Shown here: piece after piece, positions 1 to 8,852 of the stretch | Numbering within the stretch: the first letter of the stretch is position 1 | Layout: each line of letters starts with the position of its first letter | DNA from: Daejeonella sp. JGW-45 | GTDB taxonomy: Bacteria; Bacteroidota; Bacteroidia; Sphingobacteriales; Sphingobacteriaceae | DNA: 64,000 bases | Assembly (NCBI RefSeq): GCF_029360805.1 | Contig: NZ_JARKNC010000010.1 | Span: forward strand, 361,287 to 425,286 | Direction of reading: 5' to 3' | Position numbers and translations under genes: made by a program | The notes under the pieces: generated by a model | Databases searched by the model: none | Seen by the model: the letters and a program-made list of their open reading frames with translations, nothing else | What the model was told of the DNA's origin: nothing

Positions 1-949
1 CCGGGAAGTTGATCACATCCTGGTCCTGAAGGCGGATGTTCCCCTCAAGAACGCCCTGCTGAAGGAACGTATAAAAATCGACCGTCCGGTATATTTTGTT
101 ATTACGGATGATCTCGATATTACGGAGCGTACCGTTAGGCGCCGGGCCTCCCGAAAGGTATAGGGCATTGAATAAAGTGGATAACGAGGAGATGGTATAC
201 GAGCCCGGGGTTTTCACTTCACCTACCAGCGTTACCTTAATGCTGCGCGTATTCCCTAAATTGACAGTGAGCTGGCTCTGGCCGCTGCCAAGCGCGGGGT
301 AAATTCTCGCCATTTTATTCCGGATCAGCGAGGTTGCCTGTTCTATCGTGAACCCGTTCACGTATACAATCCCGGCATAAGGGATCTGAAGGTTACCCTC
401 AGGGCTGACTCTGGACCGGACAGTACTTTCATTTAAGCCGGTCAACAAGATAATCAGCTCGTCACCGGGGCCAAGGACATATCCTTTTGGTGTGGCAACA
501 TTAAAGTCGGGATCAAATTTTATCGTGGTTTGGTTAAAAAACTCTGAGCCATAAATAGTCAGTGGGACTTCAGGGTTAACCTTATCAGGGGCTTTTGCAG
601 CAGGTTTTTCTACCACGACGACGGTATCCCTTCTAAAGTCTATATCTTCTTTTTTAGCTGTTGCTGAAACTTTATTTCCGCCCTTGTTTAATCCCAGTAA
701 ATTTACCCTTTGCTTAAAAAGATTGACCTCTATGGGATCCATGCCCTTTTGCTCCATGAGCTTATAGGCGTCCTGCTCGGTTATACCCATATCCTGCATT
801 TTTTTCCAGGCTTCCATGATCTGCGCGTCGGAAAGCTGGCTGACTTTAACATTCCGGATCTGGTCCAGGGAGAAGCTTTGGGCTGAAGCAGCCTGACCGG
901 ATAGAATCAGTGCGGCCAGAAGTATATATAGAACAAATTTGATGCGCAT
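1..949 (-). CDS. Polysaccharide export protein, Wza-like (Poly_export/SLBB), 3'-truncated by window edge
   Basis: Reading from the ATG at 949, the first 316 residues are present and the C-terminus lies beyond the left edge. Residues 1-24 form a signal peptide ending ASA-Q. Residues ~25-75 are a short helical region (KKMQDMGITEQDAYKLME) common before the export domain in Bacteroidota. From ~115 there is a Poly_export motif (GYVLGPGDELIILLTG) followed by SLBB-type beta-grasp segments (VTLVGEVKTPGSYTI; GGPAPNGTLRNIEI). The family forms the outer-membrane/periplasmic channel for capsule or exopolysaccharide. It lies immediately downstream of the Wzi-like gene on the same strand but has its own -7 element at 979-986. 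Function is clear; the exact polymer is unknown. Confidence 0.88.
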   Translation of the reverse strand, partial: MRIKFVLYILLAALILSGQAASAQSFSLDQIRNVKVSQLSDAQIMEAWKKMQDMGITEQDAYKLMEQKGMDPIEVNLFKQRVNLLGLNKGGNKVSATAKKEDIDFRRDTVVVVEKPAAKAPDKVNPEVPLTIYGSEFFNQTTIKFDPDFNVATPKGYVLGPGDELIILLTGLNESTVRSRVSPEGNLQIPYAGIVYVNGFTIEQATSLIRNKMARIYPALGSGQSQLTVNLGNTRSIKVTLVGEVKTPGSYTISSLSTLFNALYLSGGPAPNGTLRNIEIIRNNKIYRTVDFYTFLQQGVLEGNIRLQDQDVINFP

Positions 950-978
950 GAAAGCTATTCTAAGATAAGTGATAAATG

Positions 979-986
979 CAAATATA
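979..986 (-). promoter_or_regulatory. Putative Bacteroidota -7 element before the Wza-like gene
   Basis: The minus strand reads TATATTTG, an exact match to TAnnTTTG, 30 bases before the ATG at 949. No clear TTTG was found about 20 bases further upstream, so only the -7 half is supported. Confidence 0.45.
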
Positions 987-995
987 AAGATTAAA

Positions 996-1030
996 AGGAT
1001 ATGAGAAATGAGATGTGAGAGATGAGATAT
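996..1030. repeat. Degenerate heptad array (five 7-bp units, GAGATAT type)
   Basis: Five consecutive 7-bp units, such as GAGAAAT, GAGATGT and GAGATAT, keep exact phase between the Wzi-like stop and the promoter of the Wza-like gene. It belongs to the window-wide set of 7-bp-period patches described in the findings. Confidence 0.75.
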
Positions 1031-1072
1031 GTTGTACTTATATGATGAAGATTAGCCTCTGCTTGCATTCCA

Positions 1073-2734
1073 CTAAAACCCGTATGAGACTCCGATCCTG
1101 AATTCATTGGCGACTGCTTTCGGCTGAAGCGCCGGGCGGATTATGCCTGCTTGTTTCAGGTAAGATCCGGCTACCCGCAGCTGGTTGATAATTTCATATT
1201 TGACCTCGACAAGCATTTGCTTTTGGGTAGTTACACCGCCGTCGAGGAATGCGGGCTGGGGTTCGGCATAATATTGGTCTTCCAGGCTTCCGTCTTTGCC
1301 TTTCCGTGTGTAATTAAGCTGTATGCCTGTGCTTAAACGCGGTGCGGGATTGTAACGTATCCAGGCAGTCAGCCGGTCGGCGTTCTGGCCTATCCAGTCG
1401 CCAAGCGTATAGGTTTGATTTGTATAATTCTGTGCCGGGATCAGGTTCTGGTAAACAAAAGGATTTAGCCGGGTATATTCCAGTCCGAGGGTCAGGTAGG
1501 GGACGAAAACATCCGTAACCGATGCACCGAGGTTAAACCCGACCTGGTTGCGGCTCTTCGCCTTGTTAAAGACCTCCGACAAACGGATCTCGTCGATAAA
1601 AAGACTGCCATAAAGATGCGTGCGCGGAATATGGTTGCGTGAGCTTGCCTGTAAAAAGAACTGCCCGTTGGACCCGGAGTTTATTTTATACCTGCTGGCA
1701 TACTGGTCGTACGCTTTGAAGAACATAACGGGAATAAGATAACCTACATCCAGTTCGTCGCTGTAGATCATTGATTCACCTATGCTCAGTGCCAGGCCCT
1801 TAACGGGAAAGAAATTAAAGCTGTGGGTGGCCATGAACTTCGGGATATAAATTTCGCGCTGATCGCCATATATGGTATTGCCTTTCGGATAAGTTGCAGC
1901 GGAGTCGATAATTGCGGACTGCAGCCAGGAATGTGCATAATGAAAGCGGAACCACTTTAAAGGCTGGTAGTCGAGGCGTATAAAGGGGTAAGCAGGGGAC
2001 TTATCGGAGAGAATGATCCGGCCATTTTCACCATATCCCAATAGCAGCTGGTCATTGCCGAGGGTTACTGCTCCATTCCCCCAGTTATAGGCCACACTTC
2101 CCCTGAGGTCAGTATAATTAAGCGTTTTGGCATTTGCTTTTACGTTGGCTGTTCTTACGATCCCTGTCTCGTTACTGAACTGGCGTATTGTATCTATCCC
2201 GCTTCCTGACTCAGTGATATCGGAAAAGGATGCCTGGAAAGAGAATCGTTTCCCTACATGGCCCCAGAACCTGATGCCCGCCCTATTTTTCAGTATGCTC
2301 TTGTCTTTGCCCTGGATGGTTTCAAGACCGATAATTGGGTCACCCCTGACCAGGAAATCGGGATTGTCCACAGCCAGGAACCTCAGGCGCCCGGACTGGT
2401 CTTTTTTCAGAAAGGTGGTAGAGTCAACTAACTGCCCGTTAAACTCGGCGTATTCTTTCAGGTAAAACTGAAGTTCCTTTTGCTCGGTCACAGACAGCCG
2501 GTGAAGGGAGTCGTTCAGGATAGTAAGGTCCCGGGCTATTTCCTTGCGGCTTAGCGGAAGGATAAAATCGGTGATCTCAATATTGCCCTTTTGAGCCTGC
2601 CTGCTTAAAAATTGGTGAATTGAGTTCTTCGGATCTTCCCACACCACCTGGGCCTGGGATGCGGAGCTTAAAAGTTGAAATAGTCCGGTACAAACGCAAA
2701 GTATAAGTAGTTTACAGTTGTTCTTAATAAGCAT
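1073..2734 (-). CDS. Capsule assembly protein of the Wzi family
   Basis: 553 residues with a signal peptide (residues 1-28, ending ASQAQ). The rest is rich in alternating aromatic/polar beta-strands, consistent with an outer-membrane barrel, and the protein ends in an aromatic residue (IGVSYGF), as barrels do. The pattern (RGDPIIGLETIQG, RAGIRFWGHVGKRFSFQASFSD, GRIILSDKSPAYPFIRLDYQP) is that of Wzi/CapA-like capsule assembly proteins. In enterobacteria Wzi is a lectin-like barrel that anchors capsule to the surface; anchoring the polymer made by this cluster is the inferred role. Its start overlaps the end of the upstream phosphotransferase gene by 11 bases, so the two are co-transcribed. Confidence 0.85.
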   Translation of the reverse strand: MLIKNNCKLLILCVCTGLFQLLSSASQAQVVWEDPKNSIHQFLSRQAQKGNIEITDFILPLSRKEIARDLTILNDSLHRLSVTEQKELQFYLKEYAEFNGQLVDSTTFLKKDQSGRLRFLAVDNPDFLVRGDPIIGLETIQGKDKSILKNRAGIRFWGHVGKRFSFQASFSDITESGSGIDTIRQFSNETGIVRTANVKANAKTLNYTDLRGSVAYNWGNGAVTLGNDQLLLGYGENGRIILSDKSPAYPFIRLDYQPLKWFRFHYAHSWLQSAIIDSAATYPKGNTIYGDQREIYIPKFMATHSFNFFPVKGLALSIGESMIYSDELDVGYLIPVMFFKAYDQYASRYKINSGSNGQFFLQASSRNHIPRTHLYGSLFIDEIRLSEVFNKAKSRNQVGFNLGASVTDVFVPYLTLGLEYTRLNPFVYQNLIPAQNYTNQTYTLGDWIGQNADRLTAWIRYNPAPRLSTGIQLNYTRKGKDGSLEDQYYAEPQPAFLDGGVTTQKQMLVEVKYEIINQLRVAGSYLKQAGIIRPALQPKAVANEFRIGVSYGF

Positions 2735-4130
2735 TCGGATTTCCTTTGATAATATTAATAACTGTTTGAAGGATTATCTGGCAATCCAGGCGAAATGTCC
2801 AGTTATGTATATAATATAGATCATGATTGACTCGTTTCTGCATGTCGTTCGCGGTGAGCGTTTCGCCCCGGGCGCCGTTAACCTGTGCCCAGCCTGTAAT
2901 TCCCGGCTTGACAAGGTGGCGCAGCATATACCGGTCCACCTTATGCATGGAGGAAAGATTCAGGGGCGTCACGTGCGGCCTTGGCCCTACAACCGACATA
3001 TTTCCCAGTAATACGTTCCAGAACTGCGGTGTTTCGTCGAAATTCCATTTTCTGAGAAATTTGCCGATCGGTGTAACCCGTGTATCGTTTGGAGATGCTT
3101 GTATAAATTTACCATTAGTGTCTGTTTCAGGACTGTCGTGGTACATGCTTCTGAACTTATAGCAAACGATAAGCTTATTGTTAAGGCCCCAGCGTTCCTG
3201 TTTAAAGAAAACAGGGCCTTTGGAGCTCATCTTGATAAGCAGCGCAATAAGCGGGAACAGCCACCAGCCTGCTAAAAGAAAAAAGCATGCCGAAAATATA
3301 ATATCGAAGCCCCGCTTAATGATCTTGTTCGCTTCACGGTCCTGGGGAAGCGAACGCAGGTTGATAACCGGCAGCATGCCAATATTATTGATCTGGATAT
3401 TACTGGAGGCATAGGTATACAGATCGGGAATGATACGTACCCTTCGCCCGTACAGGTCGCAGGCTTCCATACATAGCCGCAGCTCCTGGTGCTTTGAATT
3501 AGGAAGGGCAATAATTACCTCGTCTACTGTATTCTCTTCCAGCACCTTATTAATGTCGTTTATTTCACCAAGGTAAGGGCAGCCATTCAGCTTGGTTACC
3601 TCGTTATCAAGGAAGCCAATACATTTATAACCGTAGTAGAAGTGGATATTGATCGTATCATAGAAATCCTTCGCGGCCTGTGTTGCCCCGATGAGCAGGA
3701 TATTATCATTCAGCCTGCCGGTATATAGTATCTTGTGAAGGTGTTTCCTTAATATATACTTGTTAAAAATGACAAGCGAAGTCAGAACGGTAAAATACAG
3801 CAGCAGGAACTTATCCCTGATATAAAGCTGCTCCCTTAACATGAAGAGAAAGAAGCTTAAAAGGATGACGAACAGGAAAACGGTGAACAGGATATAAATG
3901 ATCTCTTCCGAGAACTTCTTGGACCTGAGATCGGCATATACACCTGAAAATTGCGCTGCGATATACCAGGCAACCACGGAGAACAGGAAAACGATCGAAA
4001 TGAAGGGCCTGCCGGGATAGATGAATTCCGGTTGGGGAAAATAATGATAGGCGATGTAGAGCGCGGCCAGGATGACGGGTACCTCGATCAGGCAGCGGAC
4101 TACCCTGTATTTTAAATGTCTCTGATTCAT
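2724..4130 (-). CDS. Undecaprenyl-phosphate sugar phosphotransferase (WcaJ/exopolysaccharide initiating enzyme)
   Basis: 468 residues. Four N-terminal membrane segments (about residues 10-30, 43-62, 77-103, 108-127), a CoA-binding/Rossmann-like middle domain (ILLIGATQAAKDFYDTI, FLDNEV), a fifth membrane segment after KRGFDIIFS (about 272-297), and a C-terminal bacterial sugar transferase domain with FFKQERWG, YKFRSM and VVGPRPH. These are the marks of polyisoprenyl-phosphate hexose-1-phosphate transferases, which load the first sugar onto the lipid carrier at the inner membrane. The gene overlaps its neighbours on both sides (4 bases upstream, 11 downstream), so this is a tight operon. Sugar specificity (glucose or galactose) cannot be read from the sequence. 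Confidence 0.92.
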   Translation of the reverse strand: MNQRHLKYRVVRCLIEVPVILAALYIAYHYFPQPEFIYPGRPFISIVFLFSVVAWYIAAQFSGVYADLRSKKFSEEIIYILFTVFLFVILLSFFLFMLREQLYIRDKFLLLYFTVLTSLVIFNKYILRKHLHKILYTGRLNDNILLIGATQAAKDFYDTINIHFYYGYKCIGFLDNEVTKLNGCPYLGEINDINKVLEENTVDEVIIALPNSKHQELRLCMEACDLYGRRVRIIPDLYTYASSNIQINNIGMLPVINLRSLPQDREANKIIKRGFDIIFSACFFLLAGWWLFPLIALLIKMSSKGPVFFKQERWGLNNKLIVCYKFRSMYHDSPETDTNGKFIQASPNDTRVTPIGKFLRKWNFDETPQFWNVLLGNMSVVGPRPHVTPLNLSSMHKVDRYMLRHLVKPGITGWAQVNGARGETLTANDMQKRVNHDLYYIHNWTFRLDCQIILQTVINIIKGNPNAY

Positions 4131-5236
4131 TTATCTGGCGTCATTAACCTGGCAAATTCAGAAATATATTGCCCGGTAATACTATCCCAGTTATATTTCT
4201 GGCCCAGACCTGTCTGCACTTTTTGTCTTAGATCATTCAATTGGTCGGGCGCTTCCTCTATATCGTCAATCTTTTTAGCAAGGGATGCGCTGCTTTGTTC
4301 GAAAAACATCCCAAATTCTCCATCATTCAGCATTTCACGGTTAAAGGAAGTGTCAAGTGCAAGTATAGCACATTGATTTGACATCGCCTTCAACATTGCC
4401 GGGTTTGTGCCGCCGAACTGGTGGCCGTGCAAATATATGAAGCAGTGCTGGTATAGCGACATCAGGACTGTCTGGTCCCTGACGTACCCCGTAAATATGA
4501 GTCGCTCGCTGCCGAGGTTCTTCAGATTTTGCGCATAACTATCCTGGTAAGGTACATCGCCGACAATTACGAGTTTCCGGGCCGATGAGGAAGCCAGGAA
4601 GCCCCGGATCAGCAGGTCGGCATTATTGTCGGGTACAAGTCTTCCGATGATAAGGTAATAAGCGCCCTTTTCCAGGCCGAGATCTTTTAAGAGGTCCGGG
4701 CTAACCGGATTAAACGGCGGTGCGCCGTAGGCAATCACCGTGGATGGGGCATTAAACTCCTTTATATAGACCTTTTGCATCTCATCCGCGTCGGTTATGA
4801 TCTTATCGTATAATTTTGTTGCGCACCATGCGCCGAAATAGAAATATTTTGCCCCCAGGCCTTTCCATTTTGGCCGGAGCCACTCCATACCATCGGTATT
4901 GATCATGGTTTTTTTGCCGGAGAGTTTCGGGATCCAGCCCATCGGGCCGGCGGCAAGGTTAAGCACGAGGACGATATCAGCCGCTGAAACGGCGACATGA
5001 AACAGTGACAGCAAACAATGAACGATCTGATTTAAGGACTTTCCCGGTAAGGTTGGAATGTAATGAAGATGGATGCCGTTTACCATGGCAGGCCTGTCTT
5101 TGAACAGGTTTCTCTGGCAGTAAACATGAACCTCCACATCCCGTTTTACAAGCCGCTCGCTAAGCTCCCTTACAAAGGTTTCGAACCCGCCATATACATA
5201 CGGATAACCTCTTGTACCAATTATGGCTACTTTCAT
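4127..5236 (-). CDS. Glycosyltransferase with DUF1972 N-terminal domain (rhamnosyltransferase-like, GT-B fold)
   Basis: 369 residues. It opens with MKVAIIGTRGYPYVYGGFET, the signature of the DUF1972 family, whose members are often annotated as rhamnosyl- or galactosyltransferases of cell-surface polysaccharides. The C-terminal half has the GT4-like nucleotide-sugar region (YYLIIGRLVPDNNADLLIRG, RLIFTGYVRD, HGHQFGGTNPAMLKAM). Cytoplasmic; probably adds an early sugar to the lipid-linked unit. It overlaps the initiating transferase gene by four bases (ATGA). A -7 element TACTTTTG lies at 5364-5371, so this gene probably heads the unit running down to the Wzi-like gene. Confidence 0.85.
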   Translation of the reverse strand: MKVAIIGTRGYPYVYGGFETFVRELSERLVKRDVEVHVYCQRNLFKDRPAMVNGIHLHYIPTLPGKSLNQIVHCLLSLFHVAVSAADIVLVLNLAAGPMGWIPKLSGKKTMINTDGMEWLRPKWKGLGAKYFYFGAWCATKLYDKIITDADEMQKVYIKEFNAPSTVIAYGAPPFNPVSPDLLKDLGLEKGAYYLIIGRLVPDNNADLLIRGFLASSSARKLVIVGDVPYQDSYAQNLKNLGSERLIFTGYVRDQTVLMSLYQHCFIYLHGHQFGGTNPAMLKAMSNQCAILALDTSFNREMLNDGEFGMFFEQSSASLAKKIDDIEEAPDQLNDLRQKVQTGLGQKYNWDSITGQYISEFARLMTPDK

Positions 5237-5363
5237 TGAATTGGGAGGGATCTGTTATTAACTATCAGGTGCGGCTTTGCAGATATCGGAAAGATGATGT
5301 ACGGGGAAGTAAGCATTCAATTGTTTTGCTGATCCTGAAAGCCCGGTTTAGCTTTATTGCTGA

Positions 5364-5371
5364 CAAAAGTA
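5364..5371 (-). promoter_or_regulatory. Putative -7 promoter element for the initiating-transferase operon
   Basis: The minus strand reads TACTTTTG, an exact TAnnTTTG match, 128 bases before the ATG at 5236. No TTTG was found at the expected distance upstream. If used, the promoter lies between the gene and the inverted-repeat element at 5409-5607. Confidence 0.45.
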
Positions 5372-5408
5372 TTTAAATAATTCATAATAAAGGAATGTTT
5401 GGTGTGCA

Positions 5409-5607
5409 CTCTTCCCCGACTGGATCGGGGATCTCGTCAATGACACGCGGCTCCAGCCGCTGGTGTCGACGGGGACTAGTCGTCTGTTATAGATCCTGCA
5501 ACCAAACTACAGCTCCGCCGGAGGCTCGAACCCGGTTGATTCGAAATTTCCAGAGGACGCGAGCTGCGCCGCGTCTGCAAGAGATCCCCGATCCAGTCGG
5601 GGAAGAG
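5409..5607. mobile_element. Compact inverted-repeat element (REPIN/MITE-like), copy 1
   Basis: A 199-bp non-coding element bounded by perfect 27-bp inverted repeats (5409-5435 and 5581-5607). Each end is itself a hairpin, CCCCGA-n5-TCGGGG. Inside are a GCGGCT/AGCCGC hairpin braced by GACAC/GTGTC (5442-5467), a CTCCG/CGGAG hairpin (5513-5523) and a GACGCG/CGCGTC hairpin (5556-5575). A second copy with nearly the same ends is at 17254-17449. No protein is encoded. The element fills most of the 390-base gap between two glycosyltransferase genes and could also act as a transcription barrier. Confidence 0.8.
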
Positions 5608-5626
5608 CCGGGCCGCTTATCTTAAT

Positions 5627-6775
5627 TCAAAGAGACTTATACAATTCCAAAATCTTCCCCTCATGCAATTGCAAACTAAATAAATTCTCCATTCTTTCGG
5701 TTGACCGTCTTCCGAATTCCTTAAGCTTCTGAGGATCATCAAATAAAAGCTCAATCTTTGCGGCTAAGTCTATTGGATTTTTATTCTCGAATAAGTATCC
5801 ATTCCATCCATCTTCAACCTGCTCGGGGGTACCTCCTAAGCTTGATCCTATGACGGGCAAGCCCATGCTCATAGCTTCCATCACAACACCGCCAAAGGGT
5901 TCAGGTTCGCCGGAGGGCAGTACAAATGCATCAAACAGGGAGTAGTAGGGTAAAGGATCATTCAGGTGACCCAGAAAATGAACCCTTTGTTCAAGCTTAT
6001 ATTTCTTAATAAGGCCCTCCAAAACTTCCTTCTGATACTCATACCCAGGCACATAATCACCTATTAAGACCAGATGTATCTTTTTTCCTGTTTGCTCAGT
6101 CAGCATCCCGATGGCTTCGATCAGGTATTCCTGCCCTTTTCTGACCAGCCTGATCCTCGAGGTACAGCCCAGTACGAGATCAGCCCCATCCAGGGTTTTT
6201 TGCAGCTCCCCGACAGCCGGCGGTATATCTCCGATTTCCGGGATGGGAAATCCATTGTAAATGGCAATTACATTCTTTTTATCACTGAACTGGGACGCCA
6301 TTGTTTCAGATACACAGATGACCCTGTCCGAAAGGCTTGTCATGTAGCTTGAATAGTATGGCCAGAACTTTTTAAAGTCGCCGAACCATTCCCTGATATG
6401 CCACAGATGCTTTTTCCCGGTAAGCCTGGCTGCGAGCGCCCCCGCGGGGATCACTCCCGAATTGGTATGGACGATATCGATCTGCTCCTTCCGGATAATT
6501 CTCGTTATCGACCGTATATTCTTCAGGAACTGAAATAGGGTGCTAAACAGGTAGCGCAGCTTGAACGATCTTCTTGTGAAGATATACAGGTCCGGGTTCA
6601 ATATTATCCTGCCCTGCGGGATAATCCCCTTTAATACATCGTAAAGCAAGCCCTCAGCGGGCAGCATTACGTATACCAGGTGATCTTTGTCCAGTATCCG
6701 GACTAACTTACTAAGGGAACGGCTGGCACCGTACATATCAGCACTGTGACCGATCAATAGGATACGTTTGCTCAT
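5627..6775 (-). CDS. Glycosyltransferase family 4 protein
   Basis: 382 residues, GT-B fold. The N-terminal acceptor domain opens MSKRILLIGHSADMYGASRSL; the C-terminal nucleotide-sugar domain shows LVLGCTSRIRLVRKGQEYLIEA, RVHFLGHLND and the GT4 motif EPEPFGGVVMEAMSMGLPVIGS (E-x7-E). Cytoplasmic or peripheral on the inner membrane; sugar and linkage unknown. Its ATG overlaps the end of the asnB-like gene by four bases (6772-6775), so the two are co-translated, and it ends 20 bases before the inverted-repeat element. Confidence 0.88.
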   Translation of the reverse strand: MSKRILLIGHSADMYGASRSLSKLVRILDKDHLVYVMLPAEGLLYDVLKGIIPQGRIILNPDLYIFTRRSFKLRYLFSTLFQFLKNIRSITRIIRKEQIDIVHTNSGVIPAGALAARLTGKKHLWHIREWFGDFKKFWPYYSSYMTSLSDRVICVSETMASQFSDKKNVIAIYNGFPIPEIGDIPPAVGELQKTLDGADLVLGCTSRIRLVRKGQEYLIEAIGMLTEQTGKKIHLVLIGDYVPGYEYQKEVLEGLIKKYKLEQRVHFLGHLNDPLPYYSLFDAFVLPSGEPEPFGGVVMEAMSMGLPVIGSSLGGTPEQVEDGWNGYLFENKNPIDLAAKIELLFDDPQKLKEFGRRSTERMENLFSLQLHEGKILELYKSL

Positions 6776-8679
6776 GGTTTCAGGCCAAAATGATTGTTAT
6801 GCTGCCTGTACCATTCCAGGAAACAGAAAATGTTCCATATAAGCCGGTTGTTCACCCCGGGTTTCTGTTTCCTGAAATCGTGCCATAGTCCAGCCACTTT
6901 TATATTATCAAGGCAGGGATTCTGCCGGAGATTCTCCTCTGAGAAAAGGAGCGAGGATAATTCCGACAGGTTAGTATTGAGCCATTTTACTTTAGGCGTT
7001 TCAAACCCCTGTTTGGGACGTCCCGCTATCGTCTCTGAAACTGAGGCGGGTAATTTCCTTTTTAAGAGCTGACGAAGATAATTTTTAGATTGAAACAGGT
7101 GCTTGTTAAAACTTCCGGATGACATCAGCACTTTCTCTACCAGTTTATGGTCAAGAAATGGGGTTCTTGCTTCAACACTGCAGGCCATCATCATCCTGTC
7201 GGTTTTTACAAGCAAATCGTCAGGAAGCCAGGTAAGCAGGTCCAGCATCAGGCTGGACTCTAATTTTCCCGCGTTTTTGCGGAACCCGGTAAGGTATCTA
7301 TGAAATTGCTGCTCGTATGATTCCGCCGGCCTTTTGGCCCTGTGCATAAAGTCCCTGCTCAGTGCGGGACTTAAAATGGAGGTCCACCTGGATACGCCGG
7401 TATCTCTCTCAAAGGAGTTGATGCTCCGGAGCTTTTTCTTAACTTTTTCGAGCTTATTTATCCCGGCTTCCGGTACCATATCAAGCAGGCGCCCGGCGCT
7501 TTCGAAGGATATCTTTCCCAGCCCGTAGTAGTATTTTTCATAATTATAGTGGTCGTAACCATGGAACAGCTCGTCTGCTCCCTCTCCCGACAGGACAACC
7601 TTAACATGCTGCTTAATGGATTTGGCGATCAGGTAGGTCGGAATGATAGCCGAGTCGCCGAGGGGCTGGTCGGCATGGTAAACTGATTCGATGAAGTTGT
7701 CCGGACTTATTTCCTCTACGTTTAAAGTGACCAGGTCAAGCCCCAGTGATTCAGCAACCTGTTTCGCGTAGGCCGACTCATCCAGGGATCTGTCTGAAAA
7801 ACCGACATTGAAAGCTTTTACCTGTTTCCCCGCTACCTCGTGCATGTATGCAGCCAGCAGGGACGAGTCTATCCCCCCGCTTAACAGCAGGCCGATATCA
7901 ACGTTTGCAACAAGCCGGTATTTGATACTTTGTGTAAGCAGCTCGTCTATCTCCTCAATTTCAGGCATTCTTTGGTCCCTGCCAACATGATCGAGCATAT
8001 TCCAGTAAAGGCTGCTTGTGCTTTTTTTGCTGTTAAGGTCGTGAATTAACAGTTCCGCGGGCTGCAGCTGCCGTATCTGATGATAGATCGTTGCAGGTCC
8101 GGGAATGTACTGAAGCGAGAGAAAATTGAGGACACTTTCCTCATTGATCTCCAGGGGAATATTAAATGCGTGAAAAAATTTAATCTCGGATGAGAAGATT
8201 ATCACCTCGTCATTTTCAAAAATGAACAGCGGCTTTTTACCCAGTCTGTCACGGCTAAATACGATCAGGTTTTCTTTCCGGTCGAATATAACCACGGCGA
8301 ACATGCCTCTTAGCCTGTTGCAAAAATCGCTGCCATATTCACAGTAAGCGGCTATGATAACTTCAGTATCGCTCTCTGTCCTGAATACATGGCCAAGTCT
8401 GACGAGGTCCGATCTTAACTCTTCAAAGTTGTAGATCTCTCCATTGAAAACAATAACATACCGCTCGTCCGCAGACTTGAAGGGCTGGTTCCCGTCGGGC
8501 GACAGATCAATTATTGACAGCCGCCTGTGACCCAGGCATATCCCGTTTTCACACCATACACCCCGGTTATCCGGGCCACGGTATTCCATCCGGTCTAAAG
8601 CGTATTTCAGCGGATCAAGGTAACTTGCTTCGAAATTCAGCTGCTCTTTTTTTGAAATGACACCGATCAGGCCGCACAT
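6772..8679 (-). CDS. asnB: Asparagine synthase (glutamine-hydrolysing), AsnB type
   Basis: 635 residues. The class II glutamine amidotransferase domain comes first, with the nucleophile Cys2 (MCGLIGV) and RLSIIDLSPDGNQP. The synthetase domain carries the PP-loop LLLSGGIDSSLLAAYM (~residue 265) and GEGADELFHGY. Family members make asparagine from aspartate, glutamine and ATP. Homologues inside polysaccharide loci are often thought to amidate sugar acids or to be recruited for surface-glycan modification; position in the EPS operon makes that plausible here, but the sequence does not separate the two roles. It shares a four-base overlap with the downstream glycosyltransferase gene. Confidence 0.9.
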   Translation of the reverse strand: MCGLIGVISKKEQLNFEASYLDPLKYALDRMEYRGPDNRGVWCENGICLGHRRLSIIDLSPDGNQPFKSADERYVIVFNGEIYNFEELRSDLVRLGHVFRTESDTEVIIAAYCEYGSDFCNRLRGMFAVVIFDRKENLIVFSRDRLGKKPLFIFENDEVIIFSSEIKFFHAFNIPLEINEESVLNFLSLQYIPGPATIYHQIRQLQPAELLIHDLNSKKSTSSLYWNMLDHVGRDQRMPEIEEIDELLTQSIKYRLVANVDIGLLLSGGIDSSLLAAYMHEVAGKQVKAFNVGFSDRSLDESAYAKQVAESLGLDLVTLNVEEISPDNFIESVYHADQPLGDSAIIPTYLIAKSIKQHVKVVLSGEGADELFHGYDHYNYEKYYYGLGKISFESAGRLLDMVPEAGINKLEKVKKKLRSINSFERDTGVSRWTSILSPALSRDFMHRAKRPAESYEQQFHRYLTGFRKNAGKLESSLMLDLLTWLPDDLLVKTDRMMMACSVEARTPFLDHKLVEKVLMSSGSFNKHLFQSKNYLRQLLKRKLPASVSETIAGRPKQGFETPKVKWLNTNLSELSSLLFSEENLRQNPCLDNIKVAGLWHDFRKQKPGVNNRLIWNIFCFLEWYRQHNNHFGLKP

Positions 8680-8702
8680 GGTGAGTTAAATTATGAAATT
8701 AC

Positions 8703-8730
8703 AGGGAGTAAGGAGCAAAGAACAAGGACC
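8703..8730. repeat. Degenerate heptad array, AAGGAGC type
   Basis: Four in-phase 7-bp units of the type AAGGAGC. The 26 bp at 8710-8735 are 25/26 identical to 47423-47448, just after sprA. Confidence 0.7.
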
Positions 8731-8761
8731 TGACCGCAAATGCTTTCCCTTACATATATCG

Positions 8762-8852
8762 TTTCCCATTTCCCATTTCCCATTTCCCATTTCCCACTTT
8801 TCGCTTCCCGCCTCTCGTTTCTCGCATCTCGTTTCTCGCATCTCGTCTCCCT
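8762..8852. repeat. Long heptad array (13 in-phase units, TTTCCCA then TTTCTCG type)
   Basis: Thirteen 7-bp units in unbroken phase: five identical TTTCCCA units, then units such as CTTCCCG, TTTCTCG and CATCTCG. The array runs into the stop codon of the acyltransferase gene (stop at 8851-8853) and, with the array at 8703, makes up most of the gap to asnB. Confidence 0.85.

Noticed and set aside
5395-5625. Open frame of 76 codons across the first inverted-repeat element
   Set aside because: It is formed by the element's hairpins, is Arg/Pro-rich, and is not matched by a comparable frame in the second copy.
8762-8852. Possible CRISPR array
   Set aside because: Units are 7 bp with no spacers and no cas genes nearby; it is a heptad array instead.
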